NCBI RefSeq assembly: GCF_011806525.1
Contig: NZ_JAAVKI010000005.1
Coordinates: forward strand, 62,001 to 126,000
Direction: 5' to 3'
From: Thalassospira sp. HF15
Lineage (GTDB): Bacteria > Pseudomonadota > Alphaproteobacteria > Rhodospirillales > Thalassospiraceae
Length of the DNA stretch: 64,000 bases
This document shows positions 25,887-33,478 of the stretch, one piece after another. The stretch's first letter is position 1. Every line of letters begins with the position of its first letter. The position numbers were made by a program, and so were the translations under genes. The notes under the pieces were generated by a model that saw only the letters and a list, made by a program, of their open reading frames with translations, was not told the DNA's origin and did no database searches.

Positions 25887-27110
25887 TTATGCCGGTGTGA
25901 ACAACCGGGCGGCGGGATGTTCGAAGGTCACCCGCCCATCTTTCATGCCCCAAATCGGGCGGCTGATTTCGGAGACCACTTGGGCCCGACTTTGCGCGGG
26001 CAAGACGATGAAACTGGCCGCTTCGCCAACTGCGATCTTGTTCGATCGGCCGAGAAGTTTGGCCGGGGCGTCTGACACCATGGCAAAGCAGGTTTCAAGT
26101 TCGGCCTCGGTCGCAAGCTGGCTGACATTGGCATAAAGGTTTGCCATACGTGACAGCGAACAATCGCCATAGGGCGTAAACGGGTTCAGCACATTGTTGG
26201 TCGCAATCGTGCAGCACAGACCATGTTCCGCAAGCTTGTGCGCCGGGGCCACGCCGCACGGCACAGAATGATCATGATCGCGCCCGGTCAGGAACAGGTC
26301 GGTCGCGGGCAATACGGTCAGGCCGATCCCGGCATCGCGCATGATGGCAATGGTGTCTTCAAGTTCGGGTTTGGGCAGCACCGACAGCTTGGTCACATGG
26401 CCGATCATCACTCGGCCCTGCCAGCCAAAGGCGATGGATTGTTTGGCGACTTCATCCAGATGCCGCCAGCTGGCATCAAGGTCGAAATCAAGATGGAAAT
26501 CCAGATCGACATCGTATTCGCGCGCCATTTCAAACAGGCGCAGGATCTGACCATTCGGATCGGTATCCATATAAGGACAGCCACCCAGCAGATCAGCCCC
26601 GTTATCAAGCGCCTCGCGCAACAGTTCCTCGGTGCCGGGATAGTTAAACAGGCCTTCCTGGGGGAAGACGCAAATTTCGATATCCATTGCCCAGGCATAA
26701 TCGGCCTTGAGCCGCTTGATGGCGTCAAAGCCCGCCAAGCCGATGCCCGGATCAATTTCCACATGGGTGCGCACCGCATTGGTGCCCTCGGTAATTGCCT
26801 TTTCAATCACACGCGCACCACGGGCGTAGATATCATCCTCGGTAAAGCCGCTTTTGGCATTGGCGACCGCACTAATCGCACCCTTTAACGTGCCGGTTTC
26901 GTTTTTGGCACGATCCAGGATGCAGGCCTTATCAAGGTGGATATGGCTTTCAACAAAGCCCGGGCTGATCAACTGACCCGCAGCATCAAAGCTTGGGGCG
27001 TCGCCGCCAATCGACGTGCCAATTTCAACAATCTTTCCGTTCGCCACGGCCAGATCGACAAGCGAACTTTCACCGGGCAGGCAGGCGTTCCTCACCAGAT
27101 AATCAAGCAT
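25887..27110 (-). CDS. Cytosine-deaminase-like metal-dependent amidohydrolase
   Basis: The 407-aa protein belongs to the CodA/AtzC-like amidohydrolase group. The metal site begins with HIHLDKA (His56, His58), followed by further ligands in LDFHLDFDLDAS and GHVTKLS and a late Asp in ATDLFLTGRDHDHS. These enzymes deaminate or dechlorinate cytosine, isocytosine, ammelide and related ring amines, or open cyclic amides; the true substrate here is unknown. The ATG at 27110 overlaps the end of the ABC fusion gene by 8 nt and has GGGAG 9 nt upstream. It is the last gene of the importer operon, so its substrate is probably the imported compound. Confidence 0.85.
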   Translation of the reverse strand: MLDYLVRNACLPGESSLVDLAVANGKIVEIGTSIGGDAPSFDAAGQLISPGFVESHIHLDKACILDRAKNETGTLKGAISAVANAKSGFTEDDIYARGARVIEKAITEGTNAVRTHVEIDPGIGLAGFDAIKRLKADYAWAMDIEICVFPQEGLFNYPGTEELLREALDNGADLLGGCPYMDTDPNGQILRLFEMAREYDVDLDFHLDFDLDASWRHLDEVAKQSIAFGWQGRVMIGHVTKLSVLPKPELEDTIAIMRDAGIGLTVLPATDLFLTGRDHDHSVPCGVAPAHKLAEHGLCCTIATNNVLNPFTPYGDCSLSRMANLYANVSQLATEAELETCFAMVSDAPAKLLGRSNKIAVGEAASFIVLPAQSRAQVVSEISRPIWGMKDGRVTFEHPAARLFTPA

Positions 27111-29667
27111 GTTCGTGTGCTCCCTGTTCAGGGTTATTATTGCCTTGTTCAGCACCACCAAGATAAGCAGCAATCAGACGTTCGTCCTGCCGCAAATCGG
27201 CAGCCTTGCCCTTGGCGACCACCTGCCCCTGTTCAAGGACATAGGCGTAATCGGCCACCGAAAGTGCCATGGTTGCCATCTGATCGACCAGAAGGATGGT
27301 GACACCCTCGTCGCGCAATTCGCCCAGAATGGCGTAGAGCTCCTCGACCATGGCCGGCGCCAGACCAAGCGATGGTTCATCCAGCAACAGCGCCTTGGGC
27401 TTGGCGACCAAACCACGCGCAATTGCCATCATTTGCTGTTCCCCACCTGACAACAAACCGGCCTGGCTGTTGATGCGATCGCGCAGACGCGGGAAACGGT
27501 TCAGGATGGCTTCAAGTTCATCGGAACTAACCGGTTTGGGTTGCTTATAAGCCCCCAATTCGATGTTTTCGCGCACGGTCAGTTCCGGGAAAACCTGACG
27601 GCCTTCGGGCACCAGAACCAAGCCCTGCTGCACGATCTGATGCGGGGCAAGGTCATGGATATACTCGTTGTTCAAAACGATCTTGCCATCCACGGGGCGC
27701 AGCAACCCGGCCAGTGCGGTCAGGAAGGTTGACTTGCCCGCACCGTTTGCGCCCAAGAGTGCGACCATTTCGCCCTGACGGACTTTAAGATCGATGGAAT
27801 GCAGAACCGGTGCGGCACCGTAACCAGCCGTGAGACGCAGGGTTTCAATCACCGGGGAGTCCCCAGCCTCAAACGGGATCGGACGCGGGCGGGCCTTCAT
27901 TTCACCATCGCCAAGATAGGCGGCAATGACCTGCGGGTCTTTTTGAACGGCCTGGGGTGTATCAAAGATGATCGGTGTGCCGGCATCAACCGCCAAAATC
28001 TGATCGGAAATGCCCATGACCATTTCCATATCATGTTCTACCAGAACCACGGTAATCCCGGCATCGGCCAGCTGGCGCAGCAATTTCGCCAGTGACACCT
28101 TATCGGCATGCATCAGACCAGCAGCCGGTTCATCCAGCAACAGCACACCGGGCTTGGTGGCAAGGGACCGGGCAATTTCAACCAGCCTGCGATCGACATG
28201 CGGCAAATCACCGGCACGGGCATCGATATCCCCGCCATAGCCACAAAAGGCCAGAAGCCCGGCGGCATGGTTGCGGTTGGCGTCTGAGGCAATCGCACTG
28301 AACGGCTTGCCAAAGCGGCCAACCGGAATGCCCGCAATCACATTGTCGATCACTGACATATTTTCAAACAAACGGGTCGCCTGATAGGTGCGCGCAATGC
28401 CATTGCGGGCGGCAAAATCGGTCGGCTTGCCAGCGATGTCCTGATCGCCGATGCAAACAGTTCCTTCGGTTGGTTTGTAAAACCCGCTGATGATGTTCAG
28501 AAGCGTGGTTTTACCCGCCCCGTTCGGGCCGATGATCGATGTCACATCACCCGGCTTGGCGGTAAAGGACACGCGATTGACCGCCTTTACCCCGCCAAAG
28601 GCAATGGACAGGTTTTCAACCACCAGCCCATCTGATTTGGCGTAGGCTTTCAATCCTGCCTCGATCTCGTTGGCCGGGGTTGCGGTGACACCGCGCTTGA
28701 TCAGCGGGATGAAGCGCGCGATCACGCCGACAATGCCGCGCGGGGCAATCAACAGAACCACGATCAAAAGACCACCAAAAATCAGCAGGCGATATTCGGC
28801 AAAGTCGGCGAGAAATTCCGGCAGCAGCACCGAGACCGAAGCCCCCACCAGCGGCCCCAGAACCGTGCCCGCCCCGCCCAGAATGACGGCAAACAGATAC
28901 AGGATTGATTGGCTGAGCGGGAAATTGGAAGGAGCGATAAACATCATAAGCGGCGCAAACAACGCCCCGGCAAGCCCCGCCATGGCAGCCGCAATGGCAA
29001 AGCCGGTCGCCTTGACGGCAAAGGCGTTATAGCCCAGCGAACTTGCGGCAATTTCGGCATCGCGCATGCTGGTCATCGCCATGCCCCAGCCACTGATCGC
29101 CAAACGGCGGAACGCCAAAAGCGCGACCCCGGCCAGAACAACGCACAGCATGACAAGGTCACGTTCGCTAAACATATAGCCAAACAGTTCGGGCATCGGG
29201 AAGCCCATCAGGCCATTTTGCCCACCGGTGAGCACCCGCCATTCAATCGCGCCATGTTCGACAATAAAGGCAAAGGCAATCGTCACCATGGCAAGGAACG
29301 GCCCCGCCATCCGCACCGCCGAAAGGGCCAAGACGCAGCCCGCCAATCCGGCAATCACGGTGGCAGCAATCAGTGCCAGCCAGAAATTCAGCCCCGCCAA
29401 GGTCAAGATCGCACTGGCATAGGCGCCGATGGCAAAGAAACCAACCTGCCCCAGCGACACAAGACCGGTCAGGCCATACAAAACGTTCAAGCCAACACAT
29501 AAAACCGTGGTGATGGCGACAAGACCGATGACGAACTGGGTATAGCCGCCCGTGATGGCAACGCCGATCAATCCGGCGATGATGGCAGCGAGGATCGTCA
29601 CATCAAGGGCGACGGGTTTGTTGAGTTTGGGCATGGGATTTTTAAGCTTCATATCGCGTTTCATCAT
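27103..29667 (-). CDS. Triple-fusion ABC importer subunit: LivM permease + LivG ATPase + LivF ATPase
   Basis: This 854-aa polypeptide joins three parts that are usually separate: a LivM-type permease (residues ~20-325, about nine helices), a LivG-type ATPase (~347-590; Walker A GPNGAGKTT at 380-388, Walker B LLLDEPAAG) and a LivF-type ATPase (~607-845; Walker A GANGAGKST at 639-647, signature LSGGEQQ at 739-745). In the first ATPase the signature is LPHVDRR (488-494), lacking the conserved glycine. The frame is unbroken and the start (ATG ATG at 29667/29664) overlaps the LivH stop. It should import a LIV-type ligand with LivH and the binding protein upstream. Confidence 0.9.
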   Translation of the reverse strand: MMKRDMKLKNPMPKLNKPVALDVTILAAIIAGLIGVAITGGYTQFVIGLVAITTVLCVGLNVLYGLTGLVSLGQVGFFAIGAYASAILTLAGLNFWLALIAATVIAGLAGCVLALSAVRMAGPFLAMVTIAFAFIVEHGAIEWRVLTGGQNGLMGFPMPELFGYMFSERDLVMLCVVLAGVALLAFRRLAISGWGMAMTSMRDAEIAASSLGYNAFAVKATGFAIAAAMAGLAGALFAPLMMFIAPSNFPLSQSILYLFAVILGGAGTVLGPLVGASVSVLLPEFLADFAEYRLLIFGGLLIVVLLIAPRGIVGVIARFIPLIKRGVTATPANEIEAGLKAYAKSDGLVVENLSIAFGGVKAVNRVSFTAKPGDVTSIIGPNGAGKTTLLNIISGFYKPTEGTVCIGDQDIAGKPTDFAARNGIARTYQATRLFENMSVIDNVIAGIPVGRFGKPFSAIASDANRNHAAGLLAFCGYGGDIDARAGDLPHVDRRLVEIARSLATKPGVLLLDEPAAGLMHADKVSLAKLLRQLADAGITVVLVEHDMEMVMGISDQILAVDAGTPIIFDTPQAVQKDPQVIAAYLGDGEMKARPRPIPFEAGDSPVIETLRLTAGYGAAPVLHSIDLKVRQGEMVALLGANGAGKSTFLTALAGLLRPVDGKIVLNNEYIHDLAPHQIVQQGLVLVPEGRQVFPELTVRENIELGAYKQPKPVSSDELEAILNRFPRLRDRINSQAGLLSGGEQQMMAIARGLVAKPKALLLDEPSLGLAPAMVEELYAILGELRDEGVTILLVDQMATMALSVADYAYVLEQGQVVAKGKAADLRQDERLIAAYLGGAEQGNNNPEQGAHEHA

Positions 29668-30542
29668 CAGACCTTCTTGATCGCAGCACGGCCAAACAGG
29701 CCACTGGGTTTGATGGTCAGAACCGCGATGACAAGCGCGAAGACGACGATGAAGGTGTAGGACGAACCGAGATAGGTGGTCACACCGGCCTCAACCAAGC
29801 CATAGATAAAGCCAGCCAACATCACGCTATAAGCCGATGTCATGCCGCCCAGAATGGCCACCGCAAAGGCCTTAAGACCAAACAGCGTGCCCATATCCGA
29901 ATGCACCGAAAATAGCGGCGCAATCAAAAGCCCGGCACAGCCCGCCAGCATGGATGAAATGGCAAAGGACCCGGTTACCATCAATGTGGTGTTGATCCCC
30001 ATCAGCTTGGCCGCCTGTTGGTTTTGCACAACGGCCAAAAGGGCGCGACCATGACGGGTCCGGCGGAACAGCGCATTCAGCGCCAAGGCCACACCAATGG
30101 CGGCAGCCGGGATCAGGATTTGTTGCGGATAAACACCGGTGCCAAACACATTCCAGCTTTCACCGACAAGGGCGGATGGCAGCGTGCGGGGTTCATTGCC
30201 AAAGGTAAACAGCACGGCGTTATCAAGCAAAATACCACCTGCGACAGTTGCCATCAGCCAGGCTTCGGAATTGCGAACGGCAAATGGGCGGACAAGGAAA
30301 AATTCCACCATGATACCGGCAAGCCCGCAGCACAGAATGGCCAGCGGATAGCCGACAATGACCGGGAAACCGTATCGCTCGCAAAACACAAAGCCCAGAA
30401 CGGCGCCCAGCATCACCATCGACCCTTGGGCAAAATTGACCTTGGAGGACACCGAATAAGTAATCTGGAAGCCAAGCGCGATCAGGCCATACATACTGCC
30501 CAGACCGATGCCGGTTATCAGAGCTGCGATTAAGAGTGTCAT
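29667..30542 (-). CDS. LIV-type ABC transporter permease (LivH-like)
   Basis: The 291-aa protein has about eight membrane helices and the LivH pattern (SMYGLIALGFQITYSVSSKVNFAQGSMVMLGA near the start, AVAILGGMTSAYSVMLAGFIYGLVEA later). It pairs with the LivM part of the downstream fusion to form the channel. An in-frame GTG lies 27 nt upstream; the ATG at 30542 is preferred with AGCAGG 9-14 nt ahead. It is joined to the fusion gene by a 1-nt TGATG overlap and separated from the binding-protein gene by a hairpin. Confidence 0.88.
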   Translation of the reverse strand: MTLLIAALITGIGLGSMYGLIALGFQITYSVSSKVNFAQGSMVMLGAVLGFVFCERYGFPVIVGYPLAILCCGLAGIMVEFFLVRPFAVRNSEAWLMATVAGGILLDNAVLFTFGNEPRTLPSALVGESWNVFGTGVYPQQILIPAAAIGVALALNALFRRTRHGRALLAVVQNQQAAKLMGINTTLMVTGSFAISSMLAGCAGLLIAPLFSVHSDMGTLFGLKAFAVAILGGMTSAYSVMLAGFIYGLVEAGVTTYLGSSYTFIVVFALVIAVLTIKPSGLFGRAAIKKV

Positions 30543-30600
30543 TGCCAGTTGCCTGCTTATGCCGTGCACATGCGTGCATCATTTAAAATGGATAAATCCC

Positions 30601-30632
30601 CGGATGGCGCGCATTGGGGAACGCGCCATCCG
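30601..30632 (-). other. Hairpin after the binding-protein gene of the fusion importer
   Basis: A perfect 11-bp GC-rich stem (CGGATGGCGCG 30601-30611, CGCGCCATCCG 30622-30632) lies 15 bp after the binding-protein stop and ahead of the permease start. No U-run follows. Confidence 0.65.
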
Positions 30633-30647
30633 AGTTTGATAAAGTGC

Positions 30648-31835
30648 TTATTTGATCGGAATGATCTGGCCTTCGACGAAATGCGCGAAGGTGTAGTCTT
30701 CCGGACCAAGCGCATCCTGATCGTCCGGGGTGAACGGCGTGTCATAGGTTTTGATCATGCCTTCAACACCGCTGATTTCGTACATGGCTTCGCGAATGGC
30801 GGGACCATCGGTCGAACCGGCCTTTTCAATCGCCGCTGCGATCAGAAGGGTCGCGTCATAGGCATTGGCAATGCCCGTTGCCGGGGTTACGTCGGCAAGG
30901 GTTTCGATCTCCGGGAATTTTTCCTGAAGTTTGACGAACATCGGATTGGCCGGATCGGTAAACAGATAGGTCTGGATGAAATGGACTTTTTCGCCCGACT
31001 TGCCTGCCAGTTCGGTGAAGCGGCCACCGGCCGGACCCCAATGCGAGGAAATCGGAACATCCCAACCCATACGATCAAGCGACTTGATCACCTGTGCGGT
31101 CGGGGCCACGTTGGCAACGACGAACAGGGAATCAGCGCCATTTTCCTTCAGACGGGTCAGCTGCGGGACAACATCAACGTCGTTTGATTCAAACTTTTCG
31201 ATCCCGGCATGGTCCATGCCGCGTTTTTCAAGCGCCTTGAGCAAGCCCTTTTCATTCGACTCCCCCCAAGGGTTGTTGATCAGGATCATGCCCGGTTTCT
31301 TGGCACCGTAATTGGCGATCAGATATTCGGTGATGGCTTCATCGACATATTCATCAACGGCCGAAACACGGAAGACATAGTTTTCATCCGCACCGTTTTT
31401 GGTGATGCCGGTGCCAGCGGCCCATGGACCGATGAACGGAATTTTCTGTTGGTTAACGTACGGCACGATGGCAAAGGATACCGGCGTATCAAGACCGCCA
31501 ATGATCGCAGCAACGCCTTCGCGCTGGGCAAGTTCACGGGCGGCAACCAGCCCCTTGCCCGGGTTGCTTTCATCATCACGCGATACAAGTTCAAGCGGCT
31601 TGCCCAGAACGCCACCCTCGGCATTGATCTTGTCCATCGCAAGCGTAATGCCGCGGGTGATGGCTTCACCCGATTTGGCCGACTGGCCGCTAAGGGCGGC
31701 AACAAGGCCAAGCTTGATGGTGTCGTCTGCACGGGCATCATGGGCAGGCAGAACTGCGGCAAACATCATTGCAGCAGCCGCGCCCAGAAGGGCGGCACGT
31801 CGTGTTATTCTTGGCAAAGGCGAAGAAATAGGCAT
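30648..31835 (-). CDS. LIV-type periplasmic substrate-binding protein
   Basis: The 395-aa protein has a Tat-like signal (ITRRAALLGAAAAMM, cleavage near ARADD) and a Peripla_BP_6 domain with the early IKLGLVAALSGQSAKSGE and GGLDTPVSFAIVPYVNQQKIPFIGPWA. It delivers a ligand to LivH plus the fused LivM-LivG-LivF protein. The ATG at 31835 has GGGAG 6 nt upstream; the open frame further up lacks one. It is the first gene of the operon and faces TTGCATGCAA operators 174-210 bp upstream. The ligand cannot be told; the enzymes nearby suggest a nitrogenous compound. Confidence 0.88.
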   Translation of the reverse strand: MPISSPLPRITRRAALLGAAAAMMFAAVLPAHDARADDTIKLGLVAALSGQSAKSGEAITRGITLAMDKINAEGGVLGKPLELVSRDDESNPGKGLVAARELAQREGVAAIIGGLDTPVSFAIVPYVNQQKIPFIGPWAAGTGITKNGADENYVFRVSAVDEYVDEAITEYLIANYGAKKPGMILINNPWGESNEKGLLKALEKRGMDHAGIEKFESNDVDVVPQLTRLKENGADSLFVVANVAPTAQVIKSLDRMGWDVPISSHWGPAGGRFTELAGKSGEKVHFIQTYLFTDPANPMFVKLQEKFPEIETLADVTPATGIANAYDATLLIAAAIEKAGSTDGPAIREAMYEISGVEGMIKTYDTPFTPDDQDALGPEDYTFAHFVEGQIIPIK

Positions 31836-32008
31836 GTGAGACTCCCTGATTATGTGTCTGCGTCGTCCGGCGTCGCAAATGCGTGTTGCGCACCAAATCG
31901 TCACCGCACTGCAGCAAAGGCCATGCCAAGAATCAGAATCATTTAAAATCAACGCTTTGCGAATTTTTCTGTTACTCCTCAAAGCAGAAATGCCTCATGT
32001 ATACGCAA

Positions 32009-32045
32009 ATTGCATGCAATTTTTGCATAAAATTAGTGCATGCAA
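32009..32045. promoter_or_regulatory. Candidate GntR operators between the importer and the NTF2-like gene
   Basis: ATTGCATGCAAT (32009-32020, perfect palindrome) and GTGCATGCAA (32036-32045) lie 27 bp apart in the AT-rich divergent promoter region. The same palindrome stands ahead of the GntR gene at 33395-33406, linking both promoters to that regulator. Confidence 0.6.
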
Positions 32046-32104
32046 AATTTCTGCACAGCGTTTATGCTGTTTCAGATCAATTGCCGATAACAGAGGACCT
32101 TCTA

Positions 32105-32530
32105 ATGAGTGACCAGACCGCGGAAAATGTGCTTGATACCTTGCCGCCAGAGGCGCAGACGGTGCGTGATTTTCTTGATGCATCCATGAAGCCCGACCCG
32201 GAACTGGCCGCGACTTTTATGTCGGATGATGTCGTCATCACCTTTACTGACGGTCAGAAATACGACCACCCGTCGGGCACGACCGCCTTTAACGCGGCAC
32301 GTTATAAATGGGTGAAAAAGAAGTTCGGCCAGTTCGATGTTGCGCAGACCAATGGCCAGACTGTTGTGTACAGCACCGGCTGGCTGTATGGCGAATGGCC
32401 CGATGGCACCCCGTTTGAAGGCAACCGGTACATCGACCGTTTCGTGATTGAAAACGGCAAGATCGTCAAAATGGATGTCTGGAATGAAAGCGCGGAACGC
32501 ATTCTGATCCGCAAGGGCATCAAGGCATAG
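32105..32530 (+). CDS. NTF2/SnoaL-like small protein
   Basis: The 141-aa protein has the cone-shaped NTF2-like pattern: an N-terminal helix pair (VRDFLDASMKPDPELAATFMSDDVVITF) and a beta-rich C-terminal half (GNRYIDRFVIENGKIVKMDVWNES). Such proteins act as small isomerases, hydrolases or ligand-binding partners. The ATG at 32105 follows AGAGGA; the longer open frame crosses the operator region and is not used. It is divergent from the importer operon and convergent with the GntR gene, sharing the same palindromic operators. Confidence 0.75.
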   Translation: MSDQTAENVLDTLPPEAQTVRDFLDASMKPDPELAATFMSDDVVITFTDGQKYDHPSGTTAFNAARYKWVKKKFGQFDVAQTNGQTVVYSTGWLYGEWPDGTPFEGNRYIDRFVIENGKIVKMDVWNESAERILIRKGIKA

Positions 32531-32535
32531 CTGCG

Positions 32536-32596
32536 ATTGCATGCAACACATACAGACCATACAGCAAATCTTTTGCCCGCCATTGCAGATGGCGGG
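32536..32596. other. Convergent spacer with a TTGCATGCAA copy and a short hairpin
   Basis: ATTGCATGCAAC (32536-32547) sits 6 bp after the NTF2-like stop; a hairpin CCCGCCAT (32576-32583)/ATGGCGGG (32589-32596) follows. The hairpin may be a weak shared terminator, as it lacks a good U-run. The palindrome copy is oddly placed between two converging genes. Confidence 0.4.
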
Positions 32597-32624
32597 TTAT
32601 CAGCTGTGTGATCGCAGTGGTGAA

Positions 32625-33338
32625 TTAGGCCCCTCCGTCGCGGACCTTCTTGGCATAGGGTTCCAGCGCGTCGAGATACAGAAGCGGCCCGCCTTCCTCA
32701 GTCGTAAACAGGGCCCGGTCGGCAACCGCCGTCAGATGATGGCGCATCAGTTTGCGCGCCGCGTCCTCGTCCCCCTTGGACAGGGCCTCGATGATCTGGC
32801 GGTGTTCCTGAATACCGCAATCGGTCGAATGCGGGCGGGCATAGAGCGACAAGGTCAGGCCGCAGCGATAGCCGATTTCCTCAACATAACGCAGGAGGAC
32901 CGGGCTTCCGGCAAGCTTTGCCAAAAGGATGTGAAATTCAGTGGCAAGCCGGATCGAAATTGGTTCGGACGCGTTTTCGGCCTCGACTTCCTTGGCAAGG
33001 TGGGCTTCAAGCTCGGCCAGCAATTCCGGGCTCATATTCTTGATCACCCGGCTGATGACAAGGTCTTCGATCTGGGTGCGAAGTTCAAACAGATCGCGGG
33101 CTTCTTCAAGGCTGGGCTTGGCAACCATCGCACCCTTGTTGCGCCGAAGCTCCACCAGACCTTCGGCGGCAAGCCGTTCAAGCGACTGGCGAATCAGGGT
33201 TCGACTGACGCCGAAACGCTCACCCAGCGAATCTTCGGGCAGCTTCATGCCGGGCATCAACACGCGTTCGAGAATTGCCGAACGCAATGCCGAACTGATC
33301 ATGTCTGTGCGATGCTTTGCCTTGTCCGCAGCTTTCAT
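32625..33338 (-). CDS. GntR-family regulator, FCD type
   Basis: The 237-aa protein has an N-terminal GntR winged helix (LRSAILERVLMPGMKLPEDSLGERFGVSRTLIRQSLERLAAEGLVELRRNKGAMV) and an all-helical FCD ligand domain with metal-type histidines (EFHILLAKLAG, HRQIIEAL, MRHHL). FCD regulators usually sense organic acids. The ATG at 33338 has GGATCGGG just upstream; an in-frame ATG at 33401 lies inside an operator palindrome and is disfavoured. A TTGCATGCAA palindrome is 57-68 bp upstream, fitting autoregulation and control of the divergent ggt-like gene. Confidence 0.85.
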   Translation of the reverse strand: MKAADKAKHRTDMISSALRSAILERVLMPGMKLPEDSLGERFGVSRTLIRQSLERLAAEGLVELRRNKGAMVAKPSLEEARDLFELRTQIEDLVISRVIKNMSPELLAELEAHLAKEVEAENASEPISIRLATEFHILLAKLAGSPVLLRYVEEIGYRCGLTLSLYARPHSTDCGIQEHRQIIEALSKGDEDAARKLMRHHLTAVADRALFTTEEGGPLLYLDALEPYAKKVRDGGA

Positions 33339-33394
33339 CCCGATCCGCCAAGTTTCTTGTTTCGAAGATTTTATTACCTGCGCTTGTATAAAGG

Positions 33395-33406
33395 ATTGCA
33401 TGCAAT
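33395..33406. promoter_or_regulatory. Candidate GntR operator in the gntR-ggt divergent region
   Basis: ATTGCATGCAAT is a perfect 12-bp palindrome, identical to that at 32009-32020. It lies 57 bp ahead of the GntR start and 73 bp ahead of the gamma-glutamyltransferase-like gene. Confidence 0.6.
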
Positions 33407-33478
33407 TTCACCAGAACCGATCCACGCGCAACCCGAACCAATTTAAACGCAACCACTTTGGCTGAAAGAACCAGGCCC

